The position numbers and the translations under genes are program-made. A DNA stretch of 64,000 bases from Thalassotalea nanhaiensis (GTDB lineage: Bacteria; Pseudomonadota; Gammaproteobacteria; Enterobacterales; Alteromonadaceae). Within the stretch, counting starts at the first letter, position 1; every line of letters starts with the position of its first letter. Of the stretch, positions 23,904 to 32,630 are shown piece after piece. Under the pieces are notes generated by a model that had not been told where the DNA came from, did not search any database, and saw only the letters and a program-made list of their open reading frames with translations. The DNA is taken from NCBI RefSeq assembly GCF_031583575.1, contig NZ_CP134146.1:3658001-3722000 (forward strand), read 5' to 3'.

Positions 23904-25075
23904 GATGAACAATCTCCATTTGTTTTAAAGGTTAAAACAGGGCGTAACTTCGCTACAACCTCAATCAATCCGGCATCAACCATATCGCTAATAACGGTTT
24001 CACATTTTTTGTACGCTTGCGGTGCTTCGTCATACAAAAGCTCTTTATTGCCACAAACCACACGACTTCCTAGTGCTGTTCGATATAAGTCTTCACGCTT
24101 ATATTTGTGACCTAGACGGCCATGGCACTCACCACGTTTCCATTTTCTCCCTGCGCCATGAGCTAAAGAAAACAGACTCTTATTAAGATTTTCAGCAGTT
24201 GCTTCGTTACCACTAATTGGCTTCACTAGATAACTATAATCACCACGTGAACCAGGAATAACCACATAGCCTTTATCACTTGGTGTTGCGCCCTTTCTGT
24301 GTAACCAACCATCACTGCCATCAATATTTTTGGCCGAAACCAAGTTGTGGTTAATGTCTAATGCACAGTTACCGTTGGCTCTAATCGCTTCCAAAAATCG
24401 TCTGGCAATCAGCTCTCTATTTAACTCAGCCCAACGAACGGCTTCATCATGCTTAGCCATGTAATCCTGAAAGTCTTCATCATTAAAACCTAAACCATCA
24501 TGATTGTGCTTAGTAATATGCTCAACCAAAATTGATTGCCCTAAACCTCTTGATCCCGAATGCACAAGAAGCTGTAAGTGCTTTTTATTAAGCCCTAACT
24601 CATCAAGTGCCTTCTGATCATAAACTTCGTTAATGGCCTGAAATTCAGCAAAATGATTGCCTCCACCAATGGTGCCTAAAGCACGGTCATAGTTATCAGT
24701 AGTTATGCACTTTTCAGATTTTCGGTTTTCAATAATTGAAGACCAACTTTCATCTAATGGCAGCTCTACATGCTCAAACTTCTTTGCCAGTTTCTCTAAA
24801 TTAACTTTCGATACTTTTGCTGAGGTTTGCCAAAGTGACATACCACAACCAATATCATTGCCCACTAGTGCAGGGTAAATTTTGTTTAATGTAAAAAATG
24901 CTGCACCGATCGGATAACCTCTCCCAGGGTGCAAATCAGGCATACCCGCAACGCGATGCATACCACTTAGTTCTGATGTTTTAATCAGTTGCTGTATCGC
25001 TAGCCCTTCAATCCACGTATCAGCGGACGCAATTAGGCTAACGTTTTCAGTAATTTTTTGGACGGATTTGCCCAT
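23900..25075 (-). CDS. rtcB: RNA ligase RtcB (RtcB2 type, PrfH partner)
   Basis: This 391-residue ligase has [47 protein letters not shown] and the active-site His306 in AHGAGRKW. It seals RNA 3'-phosphate or cyclic-phosphate ends to 5'-OH ends. Because it is translationally coupled to prfH, it is the RtcB2 type, which repairs 16S rRNA cut in the decoding centre. The upstream region holds a promoter, a short leader frame and a highly structured RNA, so expression is probably controlled at the leader. Confidence 0.95.
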   Translation of the reverse strand: MGKSVQKITENVSLIASADTWIEGLAIQQLIKTSELSGMHRVAGMPDLHPGRGYPIGAAFFTLNKIYPALVGNDIGCGMSLWQTSAKVSKVNLEKLAKKFEHVELPLDESWSSIIENRKSEKCITTDNYDRALGTIGGGNHFAEFQAINEVYDQKALDELGLNKKHLQLLVHSGSRGLGQSILVEHITKHNHDGLGFNDEDFQDYMAKHDEAVRWAELNRELIARRFLEAIRANGNCALDINHNLVSAKNIDGSDGWLHRKGATPSDKGYVVIPGSRGDYSYLVKPISGNEATAENLNKSLFSLAHGAGRKWKRGECHGRLGHKYKREDLYRTALGSRVVCGNKELLYDEAPQAYKKCETVISDMVDAGLIEVVAKLRPVLTFKTNGDCSS

Positions 25076-25132
25076 AGTACCAATTCCTTTCTCTTTATTA
25101 GAAAATTAGGATTTAAAACGTAATACGTATTG

Positions 25133-25260
25133 GCAGGTCTGGATTTCTATCGAAATGAACCGAACGAAACTTTATTAAACAACTTGGTTTAAGATGCTTA
25201 GGCTTTCTTGATTTAACGAGACGTGGCTAAGCTACGAGGTTTCTATCGGATAAGACCTGC
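25133..25260. ncRNA. Nested-stem RNA in the rtcB2 leader
   Basis: The ends GCAGGTCT (25133-25140) and AGACCTGC (25253-25260) pair over 8 bp. Inside are a hairpin ATTTC/GAAAT (25143-25156) and a second long-range stem CCGA+GAAAC with GTTTC+TCGG (25160-25170 with 25239-25249). That stem encloses two more hairpins, TTAAAC/GTTTAA (25175-25192) and GCTTAG/CTAAGC (25196-25232), the latter with an inner TCTTG/CGAGA stem. About 38 bp are paired in two three-way junctions. On the minus strand it would be the rtcB2 leader; a single G-U pair slightly favours the plus strand. Confidence 0.6.
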
Positions 25261-25284
25261 AAAGGATGTTGATGTAATTGTCAT
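25243..25284 (-). CDS. Putative 13-residue leader peptide of rtcB2-prfH
   Basis: GAAGGAGAA is followed 6-8 bases later by an ATG (25284) and a 13-codon frame, MTITSTSFAGLIR, that stops at TAG. The ribosome-binding site is stronger than that of most genes in the window. The last codons cover one strand of both long-range stems of the adjacent RNA fold, so ribosomes reading it would change the fold. This is an inferred attenuator; a truncated gene start is the alternative. Confidence 0.45.
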   Translation of the reverse strand: MTITSTSFAGLIR

Positions 25285-25357
25285 AATATTTTCTCCTTCA
25301 CAGTTAGTTGATGAATTCACCTACACGAAATGAGGTGGTGAATAATTGAACAAGCGC

Positions 25358-25386
25358 ATATTAATCAAATGATAAACACAAAGCAA
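25358..25386 (-). promoter_or_regulatory. Promoter of the rtcB2 operon
   Basis: On the minus strand TTGCTT, 17 bases and TAATAT give a sigma-70-type promoter that starts about 65 bases before the leader frame. An inverted repeat ATTCACC..GGTGAAT at 25315-25343 lies just downstream and could be an operator. Confidence 0.45.
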
Positions 25387-25429
25387 TAAGTAATTGATAA
25401 AATTTTATACATCTGCGTTAATAGTATCT

Positions 25430-25942
25430 ATGAAATGGACTAAATTAAAACATCTTGTAGAACAAAGGATTGCCCCCTCTATTCGCTCTAGGTTTGCTAT
25501 AAACAGCGCTGCATATGGTGCCTGCTCGTGTGGTCATGCTTGGATCACACTTGATAAAAAAGTGGTCGCTAATTTTTGCACTAGAGCATTTTGGAACATC
25601 CCTCGTAAATTTGATGACTCTACCAAAAAGTGGGTATCAAAAGATCAAGAGTTGACCAATGGTATTTCTTCTAATAACGATAATGATTTAACTAATTATG
25701 GTGAACTAAGCCGACAAGACGCTTATCAAGCATGTTGGGAGTTTGTGCATGATTTAAGTATTGAAGAAGCATTGAGCTCAGAAGATCCTTTAGTTCAATC
25801 ACTGGCAGTAATTGATTCAAGAGTTGGCAAAAGAACATTAAAAACGATTGATGTTGATACGTTACATCCTCTAGCTGGTAAGCTTTTCACGGAAAGGTGT
25901 AGAGCTGAACATTTAAAACCTAAATTGAATAATTATAAGTAG
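25430..25942 (+). CDS. Unknown protein, possibly SF0329-like
   Basis: The start is set at the ATG at 25430 (MKWTKLKHLVEQ), because the upstream TTG has no ribosome-binding site. The 170-residue protein has a CSCGHAWITLDKKVV core and FCTRAFWN; the opening and this core resemble the uncharacterised SF0329-type family as I remember it. It is divergent from rtcB2 and lies 69 bases before the helicase gene on the same strand. Function unknown. Confidence 0.6.
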   Translation: MKWTKLKHLVEQRIAPSIRSRFAINSAAYGACSCGHAWITLDKKVVANFCTRAFWNIPRKFDDSTKKWVSKDQELTNGISSNNDNDLTNYGELSRQDAYQACWEFVHDLSIEEALSSEDPLVQSLAVIDSRVGKRTLKTIDVDTLHPLAGKLFTERCRAEHLKPKLNNYK

Positions 25943-26011
25943 AAATAATGAGTGAATTAAATACTCTTGTTGCGACAAGGTGTTACCCGCTAACCAAATG
26001 GAATTTTAGAT

Positions 26012-28735
26012 GTGAGTAACCAGAACGTACTTTCCTACTACCGAGACTGCTACAAAGAAGATAGTGCTGATCTCAACTTATGGAACCTTAACAAGCTCAA
26101 AAAAGACGATTGCCTAGTTTTAGAGGGGCAAGATGATTTGGGTTCTGGCTTTCTTCCTCGTCTTCCCATTCCATCAGAATTTGCAGAGCAAATGATGAAA
26201 CGAGTTGAAGTATACCAACGTGAAAAAGTGTTACTTTATGCGAGCTTTATATTAGTCGGGAAATTGGAAGTTAAAGGAGAGGTGAAACAGGTTGTCACTC
26301 CCATATTATTTAATGAGGCTGTAATAGAAAAAGATAACAGCAGCTACTACTTTTCTGTCAATGACCCTACTCCAGAAATAAATGAGTCATTAACTCAACT
26401 ACTAATGCCAGAGAGTGATGGTACACCCGATTTTGAAAAAACGACCAACATTCAGTCAGCGTCGCTTTGGACCTCATGGCTTAAAGATAGTCCGTTGGAG
26501 TTGAACTTACTCGAGTTACTGAACTTTCCAAACCTCGTTAATTCCGGTGAAATTAAAAAAGCATTAAGAAGAAAAACTCCAACACTGCTACCTGCTTCAA
26601 TGTTAGTTTTTGTCGAGAGGTCAACGAGCAGTCGTGGTGTGCTTCATGAGCTAGAAGAGATTATTGAATCAAATAAATTATCTCAGCCATTATCTGATCT
26701 ACTATCGCCCTTAGAAGAACCTTCAGATGCTAGGCATGCTCGCAAGCCTCTAAAATATGATTACTTACCTGGTTTACTGTCTACGCCACAAAAGAAAATC
26801 ATTTCAATAGCGGCTAACGCTAACCTAGGTTGTGCTTCTGGTCCTCCTGGGACAGGTAAAAGCTATACCATAGCCGCTATTGCAGCAGAGCATATGGCGC
26901 GAGGTGAATCTGTACTCATAGTTGCCAATAATGATGCAGCTCTAGATGTGATAGCAGACAAGCTCGATGAAAATTTTGGGTTAAGTGATGTTTCTATAAG
27001 GGCCGGACAGAAAGAGTTTCTGAAAAGATTGAAAGGTTATATTGCGGATCTGTTGGCCGGATATTTTTCTGATGAATTAAAAAAAGAACCAAAGGTATGT
27101 GAATCAGAGTTAAAAAGACTCAATAGCTCATTAAAGAAAATGGAAAAACGCTTTGTTAAATTCTGTCATAAGGCCATCGTTAGAGGGCAAAGATTAAAGG
27201 GGCTAGAGCAGAAAGATTCTCAATGGATGAAGCGTATATACTTAGCTTTGGTTCGAAATGGCATTCGGCAATTAGCCAAACAATGGGCCTCTTTGAATGA
27301 AATTAATTTTAAACACATTGAGAGAGAAGAACTCGCTGGTGGTTATTTAAGCGCATTAAAAAATAGAAACTTAAAAGCTTTAGTTGAAACAGAACGGAAA
27401 TCGCTACAAGCCTTTAATAAAGCAATACGTAGTCGTACATCGAAAAGGCAATTCGAACTTTTTGATGATATCGAGTATTCGGCACTTCTTTCAGCTTTTC
27501 CCGTTTGGTTGGTTAGCCTTAACACACTGTACCGCGTGTTACCTTTAAAAGCTGAAATGTTTGATTTGGTCATCATTGATGAAGCAACCCAGTGTAATAT
27601 CAGTAGCTGCTTGCCAGCACTTTACCGTGCTAAAAGAGCGATGGTTGTTGGTGATACCAAACAGTTAAGACATTATTCGTTCTTGGCTAAGAGCAAAGAA
27701 GCTCAGCTAGTATCTAAAAATAACCTGACACCAAGTACTGATGGTGTAGTGAGTTATCGCGACAATTCAATTTTAGATTTGACATTAAATGCACTAAATA
27801 GTCATCAACAGTTGGCCTTTTTGGATGAGCATTTTAGAAGTAAACCTGAGTTGATTCATTTTAGTAATGAATGCTTTTATCAAAGCAAGCTTAAAGTTAT
27901 GCAACACAGGCCCTGTACAAGCAGTGGTCATCTGCATTTACAACGATTAGAAGGGGTAAGAGATAAGTCAGGTGTTAACCACCTTGAAGCAACCCACGTA
28001 ATCGAATCTATTAAAAATCAAATTCACGAAGATACCCAATCGGGCATTAATCATAGTATCGGGGTCATATCTCCTTTTAGGCATCAAGCAGAACACATTG
28101 CTAAAGAGATTGAAGCTAGTTTTAGTGAAGCTGAAATTATTAGGCACAAAATTCGTGCAGCTACTCCATTTGGTTTCCAAGGTGAAGAGAGAGACATTAT
28201 GCTTATCTCCTTTTCCGTAGACAATGACTCGAAACGAGCGGCAGTTTACCTTAATAAAGCTGATGTGTTTAACGTCACCATAACCAGAGCACGACAAAAG
28301 CAGATACTGTTTTTGTCAATTGATGAAACTCAATTGCCAGAACATAACTTGCTTAGGCGATATTTGAGTTCTATTAGTGAATTTGAAGCAACTCATTCGA
28401 TAACTTCTGAACTTGATGAGTTTCAACAAAACGTAATTAGCGAGTTAGATAAATTAGAAATCGAAACATGGCCTGGTTACACGATAGCAGGAACTGAAGT
28501 AGATATTCTATGTCGATATAATAGCCACTATCTAGCGATTGACCTTATTGGATTTCCAGGTCCTTGGGCCGACTTCTTTGAATTGAACACCTATAAATTA
28601 TTTAAAAGAGCTGGCGTTGAAGTGCTGCCGATAAGCTATGGCTTATGGGTAGTAGATAGAGAAGCTTGTTTACAAAAAATAGTCAAAAAACTAGGTTCAA
28701 CATGGAATCAATTATCAGTAAGGAACGGATCATGA
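26012..28735 (+). CDS. SF1 (UPF1/DNA2-like) helicase with degenerate nuclease-like C-terminus
   Basis: The 907-residue protein has a superfamily 1 core: Walker A GPPGTGKS (277-284), Walker B IIDEAT (D523, E524), GDTKQLRH, and the late motifs ISPFRHQ and FGFQGEERDIMLISF. Between motifs I and II lies a long, basic coiled insertion (about 330-480). The last 90 residues (AGTEVDILCRYNSHYLAIDLIGFPG) have the shape of a PD-(D/E)XK domain but lack the acidic-x-Lys pair. A GTG at 26012 is the start, with a poor ribosome-binding site. RNA repair or defence is suggested by context only. Confidence 0.82.
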   Translation: MSNQNVLSYYRDCYKEDSADLNLWNLNKLKKDDCLVLEGQDDLGSGFLPRLPIPSEFAEQMMKRVEVYQREKVLLYASFILVGKLEVKGEVKQVVTPILFNEAVIEKDNSSYYFSVNDPTPEINESLTQLLMPESDGTPDFEKTTNIQSASLWTSWLKDSPLELNLLELLNFPNLVNSGEIKKALRRKTPTLLPASMLVFVERSTSSRGVLHELEEIIESNKLSQPLSDLLSPLEEPSDARHARKPLKYDYLPGLLSTPQKKIISIAANANLGCASGPPGTGKSYTIAAIAAEHMARGESVLIVANNDAALDVIADKLDENFGLSDVSIRAGQKEFLKRLKGYIADLLAGYFSDELKKEPKVCESELKRLNSSLKKMEKRFVKFCHKAIVRGQRLKGLEQKDSQWMKRIYLALVRNGIRQLAKQWASLNEINFKHIEREELAGGYLSALKNRNLKALVETERKSLQAFNKAIRSRTSKRQFELFDDIEYSALLSAFPVWLVSLNTLYRVLPLKAEMFDLVIIDEATQCNISSCLPALYRAKRAMVVGDTKQLRHYSFLAKSKEAQLVSKNNLTPSTDGVVSYRDNSILDLTLNALNSHQQLAFLDEHFRSKPELIHFSNECFYQSKLKVMQHRPCTSSGHLHLQRLEGVRDKSGVNHLEATHVIESIKNQIHEDTQSGINHSIGVISPFRHQAEHIAKEIEASFSEAEIIRHKIRAATPFGFQGEERDIMLISFSVDNDSKRAAVYLNKADVFNVTITRARQKQILFLSIDETQLPEHNLLRRYLSSISEFEATHSITSELDEFQQNVISELDKLEIETWPGYTIAGTEVDILCRYNSHYLAIDLIGFPGPWADFFELNTYKLFKRAGVEVLPISYGLWVVDREACLQKIVKKLGSTWNQLSVRNGS

Positions 28736-29409
28736 AGTTTGTAATTATAATTGCTTTCATGCTTTCCATGCCTGCTATGGCTGAAAATAGCATCTGTTAC
28801 GGAACAACCTCAAAGGGGCGTTTAGAAAATGGAACAAAACTACCAAGCTCAGGTGATAACTTTGTTACATACAGTAATATTGCTCGGTTGGCAGGAAGAA
28901 CATACGTCCATTCTCAAGTTAAAGATATCATAGTAAATTCATATAAATCTTTAGAAACGGAGCAGCCCGATAAAGTATTTAAGTATGCTGAAACAGGTTT
29001 CGAAGAAGGCGGCCAATTCAAACCACATAAGACACATCGTAATGGCCTATCAGTAGACTTTATGACGCCAGTATTGGACGAGTCAGGCAAGTCAGCACAT
29101 TTACCAACTCACCCACTAAACAAGTTTGGCTACAACATTGAGTTCGACAGCAAGGGGCAGTATGAAGAATACTCAATCGACTATGTTGCTTTAGCTGCTC
29201 ATATTGTTGCATTACATAAAAAAGCTTTGGCTCAAGGTGTCGATTTATGGCGGGTTATATTTGATCCTGAACTACAACCCGAACTATTCAAAACGCCATA
29301 TGGCTCATATCTTAAAAAGCATATTCAGTTTTCTAAAAAACGCTCATGGGTAAGACATGATGAACACTATCATGTGGATTTTGATATTCCATGCAAGGGA
29401 TTAAACTAG
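28732..29409 (+). CDS. Penicillin-insensitive murein endopeptidase-like protein (MepA family)
   Basis: The start is the ATG at 28732, which overlaps the helicase stop as ATGA and follows AAGGAACGG; it gives a good signal peptide (MKFVIIIAFMLSMPAMAEN). The 225-residue protein matches the M74 family of zinc endopeptidases: HKTHRNGLSVDFM in the middle and WVRHDEHYHVDF near the end. MepA cuts D-Ala-DAP crosslinks in peptidoglycan. It is odd to find it coupled to a helicase gene. Confidence 0.85.
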   Translation: MKFVIIIAFMLSMPAMAENSICYGTTSKGRLENGTKLPSSGDNFVTYSNIARLAGRTYVHSQVKDIIVNSYKSLETEQPDKVFKYAETGFEEGGQFKPHKTHRNGLSVDFMTPVLDESGKSAHLPTHPLNKFGYNIEFDSKGQYEEYSIDYVALAAHIVALHKKALAQGVDLWRVIFDPELQPELFKTPYGSYLKKHIQFSKKRSWVRHDEHYHVDFDIPCKGLN

Positions 29410-30545
29410 TGAAAAAGGTAGTAGTCCTTGGTGGCTATGGAAATTTTGGTAAAAGAATCGTTGAAAACCTCGCAGGTATTGAAGGCATAACCATACTCAT
29501 TGCTGGCCGAAATTTAAGTAAGGCATCAGCATTAGTGGAAAGCCTACAGGGTACTTCATCTGCGAGCTTAGAGCCATTAGTGATAGATATCTTGGCTGAT
29601 GATTTTAAAGAACAATTAACTACCCTTTCACCATACCTTGTTATTCATACCAGTGGCCCGTTTCAAGGACAAGACTATCGTGTGCCAAAAGCCTGTATTG
29701 AATGTGGCGCTCATTATATTGATTTGGCAGATGATAGAAAGTTTGTTTGTGACATTACGGAACTTGACACTCAAGCTAAAGAGCAGGCCGTACTAATTGT
29801 CAGCGGTGCCAGCTCAGTACCTGGTTTATCATCGGCGGTTGTCGAGCACTATCAAAATCAGTTTAGCACCATTGAATCCATAAATTTGGCTATTGCACCT
29901 GGCAATAAGGCTGAGCGTGGTTTGGCAACTGTTGAGGCTATTTTGTCTTACACAGGGCACCCTCTGAATGTCTTCAAAGATGGTCGTTGGCAAGATGTTT
30001 ATGGTTGGATGGATCCCAAAATAAATGACTTTGGTGGTTTTGTCGGTAAACGTCATTTGGCCAATGTAGATGTGCCAGATTTAGAGATATTTCCCAGTCG
30101 TTATGGTGTAACGCAACAAGTTAGCTTTCAAGCCGGATTAGAGCTTCCAGTATTGCACTTAACTATGGTTGGCATGGCCTACCTATCAAAAATTGGCCTC
30201 GTAAAAAACTGGGCACCATTATCAAAAATCATTGTGGGCACCAGTAATGTGTTTCTTCCTTTTGGTAGCGACAAAGGAGCGATGGAAGTACTGGTTTCTG
30301 GTAAAGATAGCAATGGTAATGCGAAACAAGTGAAGTGGACTTTGTATGCCCCTAAAGGGAATGGCCCTTATATTCCAACGCTTTCAACCATTATTTTAGC
30401 AAGAAAGCTTCTGAGCAGTGAAAGTCAAAACTCAAATAAAGATACAGGCGCTAAACCATGTGTAGGTTTGTTTGAGTTGAGTGACTTCAGTGCTTATTTT
30501 GATGCGTTAGATATTTACTTTGAAGAGAAGATTGAGGAAGTATGA
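29409..30545 (+). CDS. Saccharopine dehydrogenase-like NAD(P)-binding protein
   Basis: The start is placed at the GTG at 29409 (VKKVVVLGGYGNFGKRIV), which overlaps the endopeptidase stop; an ATG 18 bases earlier is possible. The 378-residue protein has an N-terminal Rossmann motif GGYGNFG and the saccharopine dehydrogenase fold (HTSGPFQGQDYRVPKACIECGAHYIDLADD). Proteins of this group often lie with DUF2269 and DoxX-like membrane proteins, as here. The reaction is unknown. Confidence 0.82.
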   Translation: MKKVVVLGGYGNFGKRIVENLAGIEGITILIAGRNLSKASALVESLQGTSSASLEPLVIDILADDFKEQLTTLSPYLVIHTSGPFQGQDYRVPKACIECGAHYIDLADDRKFVCDITELDTQAKEQAVLIVSGASSVPGLSSAVVEHYQNQFSTIESINLAIAPGNKAERGLATVEAILSYTGHPLNVFKDGRWQDVYGWMDPKINDFGGFVGKRHLANVDVPDLEIFPSRYGVTQQVSFQAGLELPVLHLTMVGMAYLSKIGLVKNWAPLSKIIVGTSNVFLPFGSDKGAMEVLVSGKDSNGNAKQVKWTLYAPKGNGPYIPTLSTIILARKLLSSESQNSNKDTGAKPCVGLFELSDFSAYFDALDIYFEEKIEEV

Positions 30546-31018
30546 TGGAGCACTATTTAACCCTTAAATTAATCCATATTCTAGCCGCTGTAGTCGTTAC
30601 AGGTACTGGTGCGGGTATTGCTTTTTTTATGTTCATGGCAAATCGCTCTAACAATCCTCAAGCGATTTATATTACTGCTCGGCACGTTATTTTAGGCGAC
30701 TGGATTTTTACAACGCCTGCGGTAATTACCCAGATAACAACGGGAGTCTTTCTTATGAATATGCAGGGATATTCGTTTTCTGCTCCTTGGTTTTATTGGG
30801 TTGTCGGGTTATTTAGCTTTATTGGTATCTGTTGGTTACCTGTTCTTCGTATTCAATACAAACTACGTGAGCTAGCCAGAACATCAGTAGATTCAAACCA
30901 AGTGTCACCTGAATTTAAATCGCTGATGAAAACATGGACTCTGCTAGGAATTCCTGCTTTTACTGCCATCTTAGGCATATTCTGGTTAATGGTTTTCAAA
31001 CCATTTCCAGTGGCTTAA
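30542..31018 (+). CDS. DUF2269 family membrane protein
   Basis: The 158-residue protein has four membrane helices and starts MEHYLTLKLIHILAAVVVTGTGAG, with a conserved His in LKLIHI, typical of DUF2269. It overlaps the upstream dehydrogenase-like gene by 4 bases (ATGA). The function of the family is not known; conserved histidines in the helices suggest a haem or redox link. Confidence 0.8.
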   Translation: MMEHYLTLKLIHILAAVVVTGTGAGIAFFMFMANRSNNPQAIYITARHVILGDWIFTTPAVITQITTGVFLMNMQGYSFSAPWFYWVVGLFSFIGICWLPVLRIQYKLRELARTSVDSNQVSPEFKSLMKTWTLLGIPAFTAILGIFWLMVFKPFPVA

Positions 31019-31028
31019 AGGATGTATC

Positions 31029-31421
31029 GTGAACAACATTAATCAAGATACTTTATTGAGAGCTGCCAGATATTCGCTCGCCTTTTTATGGGTCTTCACA
31101 GGACTAACCTCTATTTATTTCTCCCCAGAAATTGGCTATCAAATTTTGGCGAGTGCCAATATCACAGGTTCGCTGGCAGATGTTTCTGTTTATGCTGGTG
31201 GCGCTTTAGATGTCGCACTTGGCCTGTGGCTGTTAACCTCAATCAGAATCAAGTTATGCTGCATTGTTCAAATTACAGTGATAGCCGTTTACACAGTACT
31301 TTTAACGTTTATTGATGCGAGTTTTTGGTTACACCCATTTGGGCCAATAACCAAAAACATTCCGATTATTGTTTTGATCATTTTCGTATATAGTGACACT
31401 AACAGGATAGATAAAACCTAA
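31029..31421 (+). CDS. DoxX-like membrane protein
   Basis: This 130-residue protein has four hydrophobic helices and the DoxX-like opening ARYSLAFLWVFTGLTSIYFSPEIGYQIL. The start is a GTG at 31029 after AAAGGATG. It closes the three-gene set dehydrogenase-like, DUF2269, DoxX-like, which recurs in proteobacteria and looks chromosomal in style. A role in membrane redox balance is only suggested by context. Confidence 0.78.
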   Translation: MNNINQDTLLRAARYSLAFLWVFTGLTSIYFSPEIGYQILASANITGSLADVSVYAGGALDVALGLWLLTSIRIKLCCIVQITVIAVYTVLLTFIDASFWLHPFGPITKNIPIIVLIIFVYSDTNRIDKT

Positions 31422-31444
31422 GTAATAGGTTTTTAAGGATTAAG

Positions 31445-32428
31445 ATGAAATGGATTTTTCTTTGTTTAGTTGTAATGGTTTTTCCGGCCAAGGCAATAAA
31501 GCAATACACTGAATCTTCGTGCATATTGCTCAAGCAGCAAGTTACCGATTATAAAAGAAGATTAGGTAAAAACTCACCGCTATATGCAAAAACCAAAGCA
31601 AGCTTTGATATTCACTGTCAGAGCCCTATTGTTGCCAAACGAAACGGCAAGATTTCATTGGGCAATCATCAAACAAAGCAAAATACAAATCCAGCGCTTA
31701 CTCAAACTAAACAAGCACCTACGCTGCTCTCTGAAAAATCGATCCAAGTAAAAGCAAATCAATCTGATCCATTGTCTCAATTGGCTTACATGTTTATGCC
31801 GATATTTTTATTGTTATTTTTCGGCTTAATGGCGCTTTATTACTTCAAGAAAAAGTTACCAGAAATTAAAGGCTGGATTGGAGAAAACCATGTCAGAAAA
31901 GGGTTAAAGAAGTATTTAGACGAAACCAAATACACCATCATTAATGATGTAACACTGCCATTAGAAGATGGTGGCACAACACAAATTGACCATATCGTTG
32001 TTTCAACTTTTGGTGTTTTTGTTATTGAGACAAAAAACATGAGTGGCTGGATATTTGGTAATGAACGTCAAGCTAAATGGACGCAGACTATTCATCGCTC
32101 AAAGTATCCTTTTCAAAACCCATTAAGACAGAACTATAAGCACACTAAAACCTTAGCTCATTTGCTTGATATGCCACATGAGAAATTTCATTCTGTCGTG
32201 GTGTTTACGCCAAATGCAGAACTAAAAACTAAGATGCCTAACAATGTTGGTTATTTGAAAGAAATGTTGGTTTATATCAAATCATTTGATCAAGAAGCAC
32301 TTGATAATAAAAACAAATTAGAAATATTAGACCTTGTGAAAAGCATAAAATTAGACCAAGGTAGAAAAACAAATAAAGAGCATGTGAAGTATTTAAAAGA
32401 AGAACACAAAGGTAATGCTGCTATCTAA
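31445..32428 (+). CDS. NERD-domain protein, membrane anchored
   Basis: The 327-residue protein starts with a signal-like segment, has one membrane helix (about 116-136, MFMPIFLLLFFGLMALYYF) and then a NERD domain (about 143-260). The nuclease-related motifs TTQIDHIVVSTFGVFVIETKN and GWIFGNE are clear, with the D and E-x-K pattern of PD-(D/E)XK folds. NERD proteins are thought to act on DNA or RNA and are frequent in defence loci. The gene is 23 bases after the DoxX-like gene, with AAGGAT as ribosome-binding site. Confidence 0.85.
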   Translation: MKWIFLCLVVMVFPAKAIKQYTESSCILLKQQVTDYKRRLGKNSPLYAKTKASFDIHCQSPIVAKRNGKISLGNHQTKQNTNPALTQTKQAPTLLSEKSIQVKANQSDPLSQLAYMFMPIFLLLFFGLMALYYFKKKLPEIKGWIGENHVRKGLKKYLDETKYTIINDVTLPLEDGGTTQIDHIVVSTFGVFVIETKNMSGWIFGNERQAKWTQTIHRSKYPFQNPLRQNYKHTKTLAHLLDMPHEKFHSVVVFTPNAELKTKMPNNVGYLKEMLVYIKSFDQEALDNKNKLEILDLVKSIKLDQGRKTNKEHVKYLKEEHKGNAAI

Positions 32429-32630
32429 CAGCTTTCCTTTATTAAATTTAGGTTTTAATAAGTAAATTCAAAATTTAATTTGCGTTCTATATATCGTAAA
32501 CACCTAACTTGATAACTGAGAACTTTCTCATTAATTCATTCTTGGGTGGTGATGAAATAAAAATTTCCAGCCTGATTTTCATAGACTTATCCCAACTATA
32601 TTTTAATAGGGCAGCCCAACTAAGGACATT

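Noticed and set aside
25133-25260. tRNA or tRNA-like gene
   Set aside because: There is an 8-bp closing stem, but no anticodon arm, no T-loop sequence and no CCA end in the right place. The nesting of the stems differs from a cloverleaf.
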